Assembly: GCA_913778505.1 (NCBI GenBank)
Contig: CAJYWD010000004.1
Coordinates: forward strand, 1 to 64,000
Reading direction: 5' to 3'
Length of the DNA stretch: 64,000 nt
Origin: an uncultured Chryseobacterium sp.
Lineage (GTDB): Bacteria > Bacteroidota > Bacteroidia > Flavobacteriales > Weeksellaceae
Shown: positions 24,309-32,815 of the stretch, one piece after another
How the letters are laid out: each line of letters starts with the position of its first letter
Position numbering within the stretch: position 1 is the stretch's first letter
Notes under the pieces: generated by a model
What the model was told of the DNA's origin: nothing
The model's database searches: none
The model's input: only the letters and a program-made list of their open reading frames with translations
Program-made: the position numbers and the translations under genes

Positions 24309-24611
24309 CTAGCCACGTAAAACTATGCCAGATTTCATCACATACCAAAGCGTTCCTACAGATCCGCCCATCAGCAGTCCCAGTAAAATCAGAAACCAGA
24401 ACGCCAGGGTTTTAGTCCCTTTTTTATACATGATCACAAAAACCAGCTGAAGTACAAAAAGTAGGAATCCCAAAACCAACAGATTGATAATGACCTGCTC
24501 TTCCGAAACCTCTTTACTGAAAAGAAAAACCGACACAAAGACGATGATGATCACCATCATCTTAATAAATTCCGATGGCTGCGAGAGCCTGTTCTTTTTC
24601 AGTGGTTTCAT
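24309..24611 (-). CDS. small three-TM membrane protein
   Basis: The 100-residue protein begins MKPLKKNRLSQPSEFIKM and has three hydrophobic segments (about 18-32, 42-64 and 72-94). I recognise no characterised family. The longer frame up to 24920 runs antisense through the start of truA and is rejected. The gene is divergent from truA, with 84 bp between the two starts. Confidence 0.7.
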   Translation of the reverse strand: MKPLKKNRLSQPSEFIKMMVIIIVFVSVFLFSKEVSEEQVIINLLVLGFLLFVLQLVFVIMYKKGTKTLAFWFLILLGLLMGGSVGTLWYVMKSGIVLRG

Positions 24612-24695
24612 TGCTGATCTCTTTTTTGGAATCACGAAAGTACGAATTAAGATTTTCTTTATAATTAAAATATTTTCAGGAAATTTACAGCCGAG

Positions 24696-25424
24696 ATGAG
24701 ATATTTTATTGAGTTTTCCTATAACGGTTCCACATACTTTGGTTATCAGATCCAGCCGAGGCAGATTTCTGTACAGGAAGAGCTGGAAAAAGCACTTTCC
24801 ACCATTCTTCGCCAGACCATCAAAACGGTAGGTGCCGGTAGAACTGATACAGGCGTGCACGCCAGGAAAATGTTTGCGCATTTTGAGACCGGGCAAACCA
24901 TTGATGAAAATCTGGTTCACAAGCTCAATTCTTTTTTGTCAGAGAATATTGCCGTCAAAAGAATTTTTGAGGTTCCCGATGATATGCATGCGAGATTCAG
25001 CGCAACTTACAGAACCTACGAATACTATATTTCGCTGGAGAAAAATCCGTTCTCCAAAGATGTTTCATGGCAGTATTGGCGTCAGAAACCTCTGAATATT
25101 GACCGGATGAACGAAGCCTGCAAAATCCTTTTTGAATACGAGGATTTTACAAGTTTTGCTAAGCTTCACACGGACAACAAGACCAATATCTGCAAAATTT
25201 ATAAGGCCGTATGGGAACAGGCAGGAACTCAATTGAAATTCACGATTTCCGCCGACCGTTTCCTTAGAAATATGGTACGTGCCATAGTGGGAACAATGGT
25301 GGAAGTGGGTAGCGGAAAAATTATGCCGGAGGACATGAGGAGAATCATAGAAGACCAATACCGGAACTCTGCCGGCGTTTCTGCACCTGCGCATGGCCTT
25401 TTTCTGGTAGATGTTGGATATTAA
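24696..25424 (+). CDS. truA: tRNA pseudouridine(38-40) synthase
   Basis: The 242-residue enzyme modifies U38-U40 in tRNA anticodon arms. The catalytic Asp51 is in GAGRTDTGVHA. Other landmarks are FSYNGSTYFGYQIQP, FHARFSA-like DDMHARFSATYRTYEYYI and FLRNMVRAIVGTMVEVG near the C-terminus. Length and order match TruA throughout. The promoter of the next gene lies inside its last codons. Confidence 0.96.
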   Translation: MRYFIEFSYNGSTYFGYQIQPRQISVQEELEKALSTILRQTIKTVGAGRTDTGVHARKMFAHFETGQTIDENLVHKLNSFLSENIAVKRIFEVPDDMHARFSATYRTYEYYISLEKNPFSKDVSWQYWRQKPLNIDRMNEACKILFEYEDFTSFAKLHTDNKTNICKIYKAVWEQAGTQLKFTISADRFLRNMVRAIVGTMVEVGSGKIMPEDMRRIIEDQYRNSAGVSAPAHGLFLVDVGY

Positions 25425-25444
25425 ATCTTAAAATCCTATATTTG
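25414..25444 (+). promoter_or_regulatory. promoter of the BI-1 family gene
   Basis: TTG (25414-25416) and TATATTTG (25437-25444) are separated by 20 bp, a close match to the Bacteroidetes consensus. The -33 part lies inside the end of truA. The leader would be about 20 nt. Confidence 0.7.
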
Positions 25445-25467
25445 AGAATAACTAAATCTTAAAACAA

Positions 25468-26151
25468 ATGAATGATTCATTAATGGTTTCTCAGCTGTCA
25501 GAAGTCGAAAGGGCAGAATTTTACAGAAAAACCTATATGCATGTGGCCGTTGCTATTCTGGCTTTTGGTGCAGTAGAATATTTACTATTGCAGATGGTTC
25601 CGCTGGAAACTATCCTATCACTGATGACCGGGAAATACATCTGGCTTGCGGTCATTGGCGTTTTCTGGATGGTATCAATGCTCGCCACCAAGTTATCCTT
25701 TTCGGTATCCAGAAGTACGCAGTATCTTGGTTTAGGACTGTTCGTACTGATAGAAGCCGTCATTTTCCTGCCAATGCTGGGTATTGCAAGTCTCTACGCA
25801 CCTCAGATCATCACGCAGGCTGCACTGGTCACCGCATTTATGTTTGCAGGCCTCACCGCTACGGTATTTTTTACGAATAAGGATTTTTCGTTCCTCAGAA
25901 ACATCATCGTTATCGGTGGTTTCGTAGCTTTGGGCGTCATCGTGGTTGGGGCAATTTTCGGATTTAATCTGGGCCTTTGGTTTTCGCTTGCAATGGTCGG
26001 CCTGGCAAGTGCAAGCATCCTTTACGAAACGTACAACATCAAAAATGTTTATACCAAAGGTCAGTACGTAGGCGCAGCTTTGCAGATGTTTTCATCCATC
26101 ATGTTACTGTTCTGGTATATCCTGAGAATATTTTTGAGCAGAAGAGATTAG
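25468..26151 (+). CDS. Bax inhibitor-1/YccA family membrane protein
   Basis: The 227-residue protein has about seven hydrophobic segments and the BI-1 pattern: ERAEFYRKTYMHVAVAILAF at the start, then a YETYNIKNVYTKGQYVGAAL segment near the end, with the acidic/Tyr features of the UPF0005 family. Bacterial members such as YetJ form pH-gated calcium leaks. Others interact with the FtsH protease. Its own terminator probably lies at 26427-26454, pushed away by an inserted element. Confidence 0.92.
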   Translation: MNDSLMVSQLSEVERAEFYRKTYMHVAVAILAFGAVEYLLLQMVPLETILSLMTGKYIWLAVIGVFWMVSMLATKLSFSVSRSTQYLGLGLFVLIEAVIFLPMLGIASLYAPQIITQAALVTAFMFAGLTATVFFTNKDFSFLRNIIVIGGFVALGVIVVGAIFGFNLGLWFSLAMVGLASASILYETYNIKNVYTKGQYVGAALQMFSSIMLLFWYILRIFLSRRD

Positions 26152-26184
26152 GATGTTCAGATTCCATATTTCAACTCAGAAATA

Positions 26185-26419
26185 GTTGACCTGAGTTCGG
26201 GATAACTGATATTTTATAATATCAATGGGAATGGGCTTTAGCCCGTTTTATAGTAAAAGAAAATGTTAGGCTTTAGCCAAACCTTAGCTTAAATTTTGGC
26301 TAAAGCCTACTTTGATCTCTAAATTTTATACATAGGGCTGAAGCCTGACGCTATTGATAATACAATTGTTATTGATATTAAATTATTTAAAAAATTCCTT
26401 ATCCCGAACTTAGGTTAAT
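26185..26419. mobile_element. MITE-like nested inverted-repeat element (235 bp)
   Basis: The ends form an imperfect 21 bp terminal inverted repeat, 26185-26205 (core GAGTTCGGGATAA) and 26399-26419 (core TTATCCCGAACT). Inside lies a second unit bounded by TATCAAT and ATTGATA (26219-26359), with a perfect inner hairpin TAGGCTTTAGCCAAA / TTTGGCTAAAGCCTA. No protein is encoded. The element lies between the BI-1 gene and a terminator that looks like its own. Confidence 0.65.
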
Positions 26420-26426
26420 TTTACAT

Positions 26427-26454
26427 AACTCACCTTTTACGGTGGGTTTTTTTT
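26427..26454 (+). terminator. terminator downstream of the MITE-like element
   Basis: AACTCACC and GGTGGGTT form an eight-pair stem with one G-U pair and a six-base loop, followed by at least six T. No gene ends near it except the BI-1 gene 275 bp upstream. Confidence 0.75.
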
Positions 26455-26485
26455 GTCTTAAATAGCGCCAACAGTCCAAAACACG

Positions 26486-26513
26486 TTCAATAAAAATAAA
26501 TTTGTTAGCTTTG
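26486..26513 (+). promoter_or_regulatory. promoter of the TonB-dependent receptor gene
   Basis: TTC (26486-26488) and TAGCTTTG (26506-26513) are 17 bp apart. The element ends 18 bases before the ATG at 26532, which rules out an upstream in-frame start at 26502. Confidence 0.55.
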
Positions 26514-26531
26514 TCTAACATTTTTGTTTTA

Positions 26532-28571
26532 ATGAAATCACTTATTGTTATTTTGATCTTCTTATCGAGCCTGGTCGCTGCCCAGACAGATTCAGTAGCC
26601 GTAGATTCTGCGGAAAATTCTGCCTTAGATTCCGTTACAAAATCTAACCGCATTGATGAAGTGACCATCACTCAATTTGCATTCAAAAAACTCAGCACTC
26701 CTATTTCTACCGATGTCTATTCTCAGCAGTTTTTCAGGAAGAATCCTACTCCTAATATTTTTGAATCGATTGCCATGGTGAATGGTGTGAAACCTCAGCT
26801 CAACTGTTCGGTCTGCAACACGGGCGATATACATATCAATGGTCTGGAAGGCGCTTACACAATGATTTTGATTGACGGAATGCCCATCGTGAGTTCATTG
26901 TCCACGGTTTACGGTTTAAGTGGCATCCCAAACAGTCTGGTGGACAGAATAGAGATCACGAAAGGACCGGCTTCTTCGGTTTTCGGGTCGGAAGCGATGG
27001 GCGGCGTCATCAACATCATCACAAAAAATGCCTTGCAGGCACCCCATTTTTCTACAGATGCTATGACAGGCAATCAAGGTGAAATCAATCTGGATGTTGC
27101 AAAAAAAGTCATCGACAACCAGAATTTTTCTAGTTTGCTAAGCTTTAATTATTTTTATTTCGGAACCAGGATGGACCAGAACCAAGACCATTTTACAGAC
27201 ACCGCTCTGCAACACAAGATCTCAATTTTCAACAAGTGGAATTTTAAAAGAAAAGAAAACCGACCTGCGAGTGTGGCATTGCGCTACTTTTATGAAGACC
27301 GTTTCGGTGGCGAGATGCATTGGAAAAAGCAAAATCGAGGTTCGGATGATGTCTATGGCGAAAGTATCTACACCAACCGGTTGGAGCTATTCGGGATTTA
27401 TCAATTGCCGATGAAGGAAAAGTTTCTGCTCCAGTATTCTTACAATTACCACAATCAAAATTCTTTTTACGGAAATACGCCTTACCTGGCGACACAGAAA
27501 GTTTTATTCCTGCAGCTGAATTGGGACAGGCCATTCGGGAAACATCTTTTGAAATCGGGAATCGGTTATAAATCTACTTTTTATGATGACAATACGCCCG
27601 GAACTTCGAATTCAGCAGGCGAAAATCAACCTATGAGATCACCAATCGCCGGGATTTACCTGGAAGATGAATGGGAAATCAATGCTAAAAACACGCTGTT
27701 AATGGGCTACAGGTACGATTATCATCTCGTTCATCAATCCGTGCATTCGCCGAGGTTGGCTTGGAAATTTGAGCCCGATCCTTACAGCACGCTTCGGCTG
27801 AGTTTCGGAACAGGATTTCGGGTCATGAATCTTTTCACAGAAGATCATGCGGCACTAACGGGTTCGCGCGAAGTGGTCATCCAAGAAGATCTGAAACCGG
27901 AAAAATCTTTCAATACCAACCTCAATTACCTCATCAAAATTCCGATCAAGGACTACTTTATCAATGTGGATGTGAACGGATTTTATTCGTATTTCAACAA
28001 CAAAATCATTGGCGATTTTGATTCTGAGCCGGATAAAATCATTTATAACAATCTCTCAGGGCACGCCATTTCCAGGGGAATATCTGCGGATGTGAGTTCC
28101 AATTGGAATTTCCCTTTGCAGCTCATGTTTGGCGTCACTTACATGGATGTTTACTCCGTGAATGATGCTGAAAAAACGCAACAGCTGCACGCCCCCAAAT
28201 GGAGCGGAACTTATAATCTGACTTATCCATTCAAGAATCAATTTTCATTGGATCTGACGGGACAATTCTATGGACCGATGCGACTGCCCACCGTTCCAAA
28301 CGATTTCCGGCCAGACTATTCGCCGTGGTTCACATTGATGAATATCCAGCTGAGCAAGAAATTTGATCATGGTTTTGAAGTGTATGGTGGCATCAGAAAC
28401 TTACTGAATTTTGTTCCGAAGAATCCGATTCTCCGGCCATTTGATCCGTTTGATCAAGAGGTAAACGATGTGGTCAGTAATCCTTACAGTTACACTTTTG
28501 ACACGACTTACGGCTATGCGCCGCTGCAGGGAATCCGGAGTTTTATAGGCGTGCGTTATCAGATCAGATGA
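26532..28571 (+). CDS. TonB-dependent outer-membrane receptor
   Basis: The 679-residue protein has a signal peptide (to about residue 20), a plug domain at about 45-165 and a beta-barrel ending in the aromatic-terminated strand GIRSFIGVRYQIR. Plug landmarks are FESIAMVNGVKPQLN, DIHINGLEGAYTMILIDGMP and VDRIEITKGPASSVFGSEAM. It lacks the carboxypeptidase-like N-terminal extension of SusC proteins, so it resembles the siderophore/heme/cobalamin class. An unusual NCSVCNTG segment places two cysteines in the plug. A thioredoxin-fold gene follows on the same strand, suggesting a link to a metal or a redox-sensitive ligand. The ligand is unknown. Confidence 0.9.
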   Translation: MKSLIVILIFLSSLVAAQTDSVAVDSAENSALDSVTKSNRIDEVTITQFAFKKLSTPISTDVYSQQFFRKNPTPNIFESIAMVNGVKPQLNCSVCNTGDIHINGLEGAYTMILIDGMPIVSSLSTVYGLSGIPNSLVDRIEITKGPASSVFGSEAMGGVINIITKNALQAPHFSTDAMTGNQGEINLDVAKKVIDNQNFSSLLSFNYFYFGTRMDQNQDHFTDTALQHKISIFNKWNFKRKENRPASVALRYFYEDRFGGEMHWKKQNRGSDDVYGESIYTNRLELFGIYQLPMKEKFLLQYSYNYHNQNSFYGNTPYLATQKVLFLQLNWDRPFGKHLLKSGIGYKSTFYDDNTPGTSNSAGENQPMRSPIAGIYLEDEWEINAKNTLLMGYRYDYHLVHQSVHSPRLAWKFEPDPYSTLRLSFGTGFRVMNLFTEDHAALTGSREVVIQEDLKPEKSFNTNLNYLIKIPIKDYFINVDVNGFYSYFNNKIIGDFDSEPDKIIYNNLSGHAISRGISADVSSNWNFPLQLMFGVTYMDVYSVNDAEKTQQLHAPKWSGTYNLTYPFKNQFSLDLTGQFYGPMRLPTVPNDFRPDYSPWFTLMNIQLSKKFDHGFEVYGGIRNLLNFVPKNPILRPFDPFDQEVNDVVSNPYSYTFDTTYGYAPLQGIRSFIGVRYQIR

Positions 28572-28576
28572 CATAA

Positions 28577-28700
28577 ACCACAAAAGTCACAAAAGAAACA
28601 TCAAGAATAGAAATTATAAAACTGACAAAAATTTATGAAATCAATTTTTTCAACTTTTGGATAACTAAAAAGCAACCAATTCTTTTGTGACTTTTGTGGT
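28577..28700. repeat. inverted-repeat element, family R3 (copy 1)
   Basis: Perfect 21 bp arms (28577-28597 and 28680-28700), built on CCACAAAAGTCACAAAAG, enclose an AT-rich core. A second copy lies at 40276-40378. It fills the gap between the receptor and thioredoxin genes. Confidence 0.8.
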
Positions 28701-28709
28701 AATAAATTT

Positions 28710-29180
28710 ATGATGAAAACATTAACCTTTATATTATTGATGACTTATTCAGTTTTTAATTCTCAGGAATTGAAGACTTTTACATTTCAAAATCTTCCTG
28801 ACAAATCAGAGAAACCATTGTTGATTTATATGAAAACAAGTTGGTGCTCCGTTTGCAAAATCCAGATGCATCAGATCAAAAAAGATTTGGCATTGATAAA
28901 ATTGCTGAATGAGAACGTTCACTTTATCATTTTTGACGCAGAAAAGTCTAAAGAGGACATTGAATTCTTTGGCAAAACTTACCGATACTTTTCCAATGGA
29001 GATTCCGGCATTCACGAACTGGCAGTAGCTTTAGCAAGACATCAAAAGCCCATTTATCCGACCTGGATTTTGATCGATCATCATTCTCAGATTTTATTCT
29101 ATCAGGAAGGTTTGGTGGACCGCTCTACTTTAAAAAAAATCTTAACCGACAGATCGATTTGCACGTATGAAAGCAACTGA
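28710..29180 (+). CDS. exported thioredoxin-like protein
   Basis: The 156-residue protein has a signal peptide (to about residue 18) and a thioredoxin fold with the redox motif WCSVC (C46, C49), a TYRYFSNGDSG segment and the cis-proline region YPTWILIDHH. It should act in the periplasm as a disulphide reductase or oxidase. The order receptor then thioredoxin, separated only by an inverted-repeat element, suggests a functional pair. That is inference. A 21 bp tandem array starts 15 bp after its stop. Confidence 0.85.
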   Translation: MMKTLTFILLMTYSVFNSQELKTFTFQNLPDKSEKPLLIYMKTSWCSVCKIQMHQIKKDLALIKLLNENVHFIIFDAEKSKEDIEFFGKTYRYFSNGDSGIHELAVALARHQKPIYPTWILIDHHSQILFYQEGLVDRSTLKKILTDRSICTYESN

Positions 29181-29194
29181 TGGTAAGTGGATCT

Positions 29195-29404
29195 GTCGAC
29201 ACCTTGAGTTGAGCCCTTAATTGAGTTTGTTGTGCCGGCGATGATATTAGTCAGGCCGATGATTCGGTGAGTTAAAGCGTTGATGCATTAAGTTGAGTCG
29301 TTGAACCGTTTAGTTGAACCGCTGATTCATTTAGTTGAAGCGTTGATTCAGTTAGTTGGGGCGTTGATTCATTTAGTTGAGCCATTGATTCATTTAGTTG
29401 AAGT
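29195..29404. repeat. tandem array B: 10 units of exactly 21 bp
   Basis: Ten contiguous 21 bp units follow the pattern GTTGATTCATTTAGTTGA plus three bases, more diverged at the left end. There is no spacer. The array starts 15 bp after the thioredoxin-like gene's stop. It shares only the period with array A (8612-8863). The rest of the gap up to 29513 shows nothing recognisable. Confidence 0.9.
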
Positions 29405-29513
29405 AAATTCACTGAATTTGTGATAGTTACAAGGGTCTACATTTTAACAAACCTCATTCAGGTATTCTTATCATTCAAATCTGAGTGATAAAATCGTAAT
29501 GATAGAATTCATC

Positions 29514-29546
29514 AAAAAACCTTCCGGAAACTAATCCGAAAGGTTG
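29514..29546 (-). terminator. mpl terminator
   Basis: On the minus strand AACCTTTCGGA pairs with TCCGGAAGGTT (one G-U pair, six-base loop), followed by a T run. It lies 20 bp beyond the mpl stop codon. Confidence 0.85.
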
Positions 29547-29565
29547 ATATTTTGTTTGCAACGGA

Positions 29566-30903
29566 CTAATTCGCCAAGTCCAGACCACCGAAATTACCGG
29601 AGCTCATCATCAGAAAAGCACCCTTGGATTTGTCTAATGTTTCCCAATACTGATGAAGGTCTTCTGCATTGGTAAAAACTTTCAAATTGCTATTCCTGAA
29701 TTTTTCTTTGATCAGTTCCGGAGAAATAGGTTCCATTCTTTTGATTTTCAAGGCATCTTCCGAATAGAAAACCACGGCATGTGCCAAACCGTCCATTGCG
29801 TGGTTGTACTGTTCCAGGAAAACAGGGTTCAGACTGGAATAAGTGTGCAATTCCAGGAAACCGAAAGTTTCAGTGTTTGAAAATTGCTCAGCAAAAGCCG
29901 CCACCGTTGCTTTCACCTTGCTAGGTGCGTGTGCAAAATCCTTATAAAGCAAGCCGCCATCTGCTCTTTCCACTTTTTCAAGGCGTTTGGAAGCGCCTTT
30001 GAAACTCATAATCGCTTCATAAAACTCTTCCTCCATAATGCCCAGCTGAGAACAGATGAATCTGGCACCTTCCATATTCAGCAGATTATGTTTTCCAAAA
30101 ACAGAAAGCGGAATATCCCCTATATCGGTTTTCAGGTGGACAATGCCGCCCACAATTTCGTAATCCGGCGTTTTGTATGGCATTTTCCGGAAGTAATTCT
30201 CGGCGGACTCCACCACTTTTACCACTTCTTCATCTTCTTCATTGTAGACCAGAACGCCGCCCGGTGTAATACTCGCTACGAATTTCCTGAACTGCTCCAC
30301 GTAATCATCAAAAGTCCTGAACACATTGATATGATCCCAGGCAATGCCGGAAACCAAAGCGATATTGGGCTGATACAATAAAAACTTAGACCGCAGATCA
30401 ATTGGCGAAGACAGATATTCATCACCTTCCAGGATCATAAAATCATTGTCTTCGGTAATTTTCACCATACAATCAAAGCCTTCCAGCTGTGCGCCCACCA
30501 TATAGTCGATGTCTTTCTGATGGAAATTCAGAACGTGGAGAATCATGGATGTAATGGTGGTTTTACCATGCGAACCACCAATGACCACGCGGGTTTTTTC
30601 TTTGGATTGCTCGTAAAGAAATTCCGGGTATGAATAGATTTTGAGGCCCAATTCTCTGGCTCTGGCAAGTTCCGGATTGTCTGCATGGGCGTGCATTCCC
30701 AGAATGACGGCGTCAATATCCGAAGTCAGTTTTTGGGGAAACCAACCCAATTCCTGGGGAAGAATACCTTTTTTTTCCAGTCGGGATTTGGAGGGTTCGA
30801 AAATAGCATCATCGGAACCTGTAACGTGATAGCCTTTATCCTTGAGTGCAATGGCAAGATTGTGCATCGCAGAACCGCCAATGGCAATGAAATGGGTTTT
30901 CAA
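29566..30903 (-). CDS. mpl: UDP-N-acetylmuramate:L-Ala-gamma-D-Glu-meso-DAP ligase (Mpl-type)
   Basis: The 445-residue Mur-family ligase re-attaches recycled murein tripeptide to UDP-MurNAc. It shows the N-terminal nucleotide-binding FIAIGGSAMHNLAIALKDKG, the ATP loop GGSHGKTT at 109-116, LEGDEY and the DFAHAPSKVKATVAAF C-terminal segment typical of Mpl. MurC would differ in these regions. The start codon is TTG at 30903. No ATG upstream fits, and a TATTTTTG element lies 17 bases before this TTG. Confidence 0.92.
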   Translation of the reverse strand: MKTHFIAIGGSAMHNLAIALKDKGYHVTGSDDAIFEPSKSRLEKKGILPQELGWFPQKLTSDIDAVILGMHAHADNPELARARELGLKIYSYPEFLYEQSKEKTRVVIGGSHGKTTITSMILHVLNFHQKDIDYMVGAQLEGFDCMVKITEDNDFMILEGDEYLSSPIDLRSKFLLYQPNIALVSGIAWDHINVFRTFDDYVEQFRKFVASITPGGVLVYNEEDEEVVKVVESAENYFRKMPYKTPDYEIVGGIVHLKTDIGDIPLSVFGKHNLLNMEGARFICSQLGIMEEEFYEAIMSFKGASKRLEKVERADGGLLYKDFAHAPSKVKATVAAFAEQFSNTETFGFLELHTYSSLNPVFLEQYNHAMDGLAHAVVFYSEDALKIKRMEPISPELIKEKFRNSNLKVFTNAEDLHQYWETLDKSKGAFLMMSSGNFGGLDLAN

Positions 30904-30974
30904 TTCTAAACAATTTTAAACAAAAATAAGGAAAGCTGTGAGATATAAGAAGCGGGACGCTGCATTTTTAAAAT

Positions 30975-31004
30975 AAAAAAACCTGATTCCGGGGAGTCAG
31001 GTTT
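30975..31004. terminator. terminator of the 135-residue protein gene
   Basis: AACCTGA and TCAGGTT form a stem with an A run to the left and a T run to the right. It lies 11 bp past the stop of the minus-strand gene. Confidence 0.7.
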
Positions 31005-31014
31005 TAAGTAAAAT

Positions 31015-31422
31015 TTATGATAGTGTGGTTTGGGCGCGGGGAATTTTATGCTCTATCTTCAGCTCTTCGCCTGTCAGCGTGAAGTAGATGTTTTGCAACT
31101 GGTGCAGATATTTGCACTTGATATAGTTTCCGAAGAATAAAAAACCCTCAAGGATTTTATTGGAATCAAGGTCAAAATCGTACCTGCAAAGGTTTGGCAA
31201 ATCGAATCTCACTCTGTTATGAGAGCGGTAAGCTTCCTTAAAGCCCAATTTCTGAAACCACTCTGCAGTAAGTGCAATAGGTTTCAAATTTCTGTAATCA
31301 ATGGAAGTATCTTCATCAATTTTGACTAAAACACTCTCATGATTATTTTCGACGCCCATAATCGGGACTATCGAATCTCCGTACATCAACAAATTATTAA
31401 GTCTTAGTTCTGCGGCTTCCAT
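31015..31422 (-). CDS. conserved 135-residue protein of phage/mobile-type distribution
   Basis: The protein contains LRLNNLLMYGDSIVPIMGVE at the start, then LKPIALTAEWFQKLGFKEAY and YLHQLQNIYFTLTGEELKIE. I recognise this combination (LKPIxLTEEWxxKxGF ... VHxLQNLYFALTGEEL) from small proteins in Bacteroidetes prophages, conjugative elements and scattered chromosomal sites. Their function is unknown. No other phage gene is nearby, so it may be a remnant or a domesticated single gene. Its terminator is present. Confidence 0.7.
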   Translation of the reverse strand: MEAAELRLNNLLMYGDSIVPIMGVENNHESVLVKIDEDTSIDYRNLKPIALTAEWFQKLGFKEAYRSHNRVRFDLPNLCRYDFDLDSNKILEGFLFFGNYIKCKYLHQLQNIYFTLTGEELKIEHKIPRAQTTLS

Positions 31423-31696
31423 TTCGTAAAAATATTAGTGATTATTAATTCAGTGTCCGTTCCTATAAACAAAAGCTTTGCCAAGATGATACAAAGCCGT
31501 TAATTAATTGAATTTATTATTGTGAAGTTGATTGTTCTGATGACTGACTAGCGCTCTAAGCTCTCTCTAAGCTTTCTCCGTTATCGCCTGATTGTTATTT
31601 ATTAACTTTTCTGAAAGTATTTTGTCATTCATAAAATCCGGACAGCTCCTGCTGGTATGTTCTTTGAACGTCAGTCATTACACAAAATTTAATCTC

Positions 31697-32677
31697 ATGG
31701 AAAATAAAGAAGATCTTCTGTCGCTCAGGCACAAAACGGTAGTTATTACCGGTGCATCCAGTGGCGTGGGGCGCGCAGCAGCCGAAGCTTTTGCCAAAGA
31801 AGGCTGCTTTCTCATCCTGGCTGCGCGCGGTAAGGAAGCATTAGAAGAAACCGTAGCACTGTGCAACAGTTTTGGCGCCAACGCCATTGCAGTTCCTACC
31901 GACGTCTCCGAATACAAAGAAGTGGAACATCTTGCAGAGAAAGCTCTTGAAACCACAGGAAGCATTGATATTTGGGTGAATAATGCCGGCGTGATGGCCA
32001 CCGGAAAATATGAAGATACGCCGGTGGAAGTGATTGATCAGGTTATCAAAACCAATCTGCTGGGTTACATGCACGGCGCACGCTCGGTGATGCCAATCTT
32101 CAGAAGACAACATTATGGTGTTCTCATCAATAATATTTCCATTGGCGGGTGGATGCCGGCTCCTTATGGGGCAGCATACTCCGCCTCCAAGTACGGCATC
32201 CGCGGGATGGTGGAATGCCTCCAGGGCGAGGTATCTGATGAAGCCGATATTCATGTAGTAGCCCTCTACCCCAGCATCCAGCGCTCTACAGGCAATATGC
32301 ACTCTGCAAAATATTCAGGTCTTGATTTCAAAATCCCACCTACCGCTGCCGACCCGAAAAAGCTGGCTGAAGCTATGGTGGAAATGGCCAAACGACCCAG
32401 AAAGAGTAAGTTTACGGACTGGTCTTCGTTGCTGATGAAAACAGCATACAGCATATTTCCAAAAGCCGTCATCAATACTACCTCCGCTGGATTGAGACTG
32501 ATGATGAATGACGACAGAACTACAGACACGGACGGCAATATTCTGACGCCATCCAAATACCCGATGCGGATCTACGGCGAAACCATTGTCCCGGTACCAT
32601 CCAAAGACACAAAGATCCTGCTGGCCGGCGTGCTGGCTACAGCAGCCCTTTACTTTTTCACCAAATCGAGAAACTAA
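31697..32677 (+). CDS. membrane-anchored SDR family oxidoreductase
   Basis: The 326-residue protein is a classical short-chain dehydrogenase: TGASSGVG at 18-25 binds NAD(P), NNAG follows, and the catalytic Tyr161 and Lys165 are in YSASK. A C-terminal extension ends with a hydrophobic segment (ILLAGVLATAALYFF) that probably anchors it to the membrane. The ATG at 31697 is chosen since the upstream extension carries no SDR sequence. The substrate is unknown. Confidence 0.9.
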   Translation: MENKEDLLSLRHKTVVITGASSGVGRAAAEAFAKEGCFLILAARGKEALEETVALCNSFGANAIAVPTDVSEYKEVEHLAEKALETTGSIDIWVNNAGVMATGKYEDTPVEVIDQVIKTNLLGYMHGARSVMPIFRRQHYGVLINNISIGGWMPAPYGAAYSASKYGIRGMVECLQGEVSDEADIHVVALYPSIQRSTGNMHSAKYSGLDFKIPPTAADPKKLAEAMVEMAKRPRKSKFTDWSSLLMKTAYSIFPKAVINTTSAGLRLMMNDDRTTDTDGNILTPSKYPMRIYGETIVPVPSKDTKILLAGVLATAALYFFTKSRN

Positions 32678-32761
32678 TCCATAGCGGGATTTTGGAGGTT
32701 AAACATCGATAATCGTAATGATAAATAGGAGGATTCTCTGCAGGTCTTCCTATTTATTTGC

Positions 32762-32794
32762 AAGAAAAAAAGAGCCTTCTGAAGAAAGCTCTTT
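32762..32794 (-). terminator. terminator of the lamin-tail protein gene
   Basis: AAAGAGC and GCTCTTT form the stem, and an A run at 32762-32768 gives a T run on the minus strand. It lies 21 bp past the stop of the minus-strand gene. Confidence 0.75.
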
Positions 32795-32815
32795 GCGATC
32801 AAATGTTTAATTATC

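Noticed and set aside
24612-24920. N-terminal extension of the small three-TM protein
   Set aside because: It runs antisense through the first 225 bp of truA and carries no family features.
29195-29404. CRISPR array (also considered for 8612-8863 and 54671-54868)
   Set aside because: Units are contiguous without unique spacers, are too short, and no cas gene is present.
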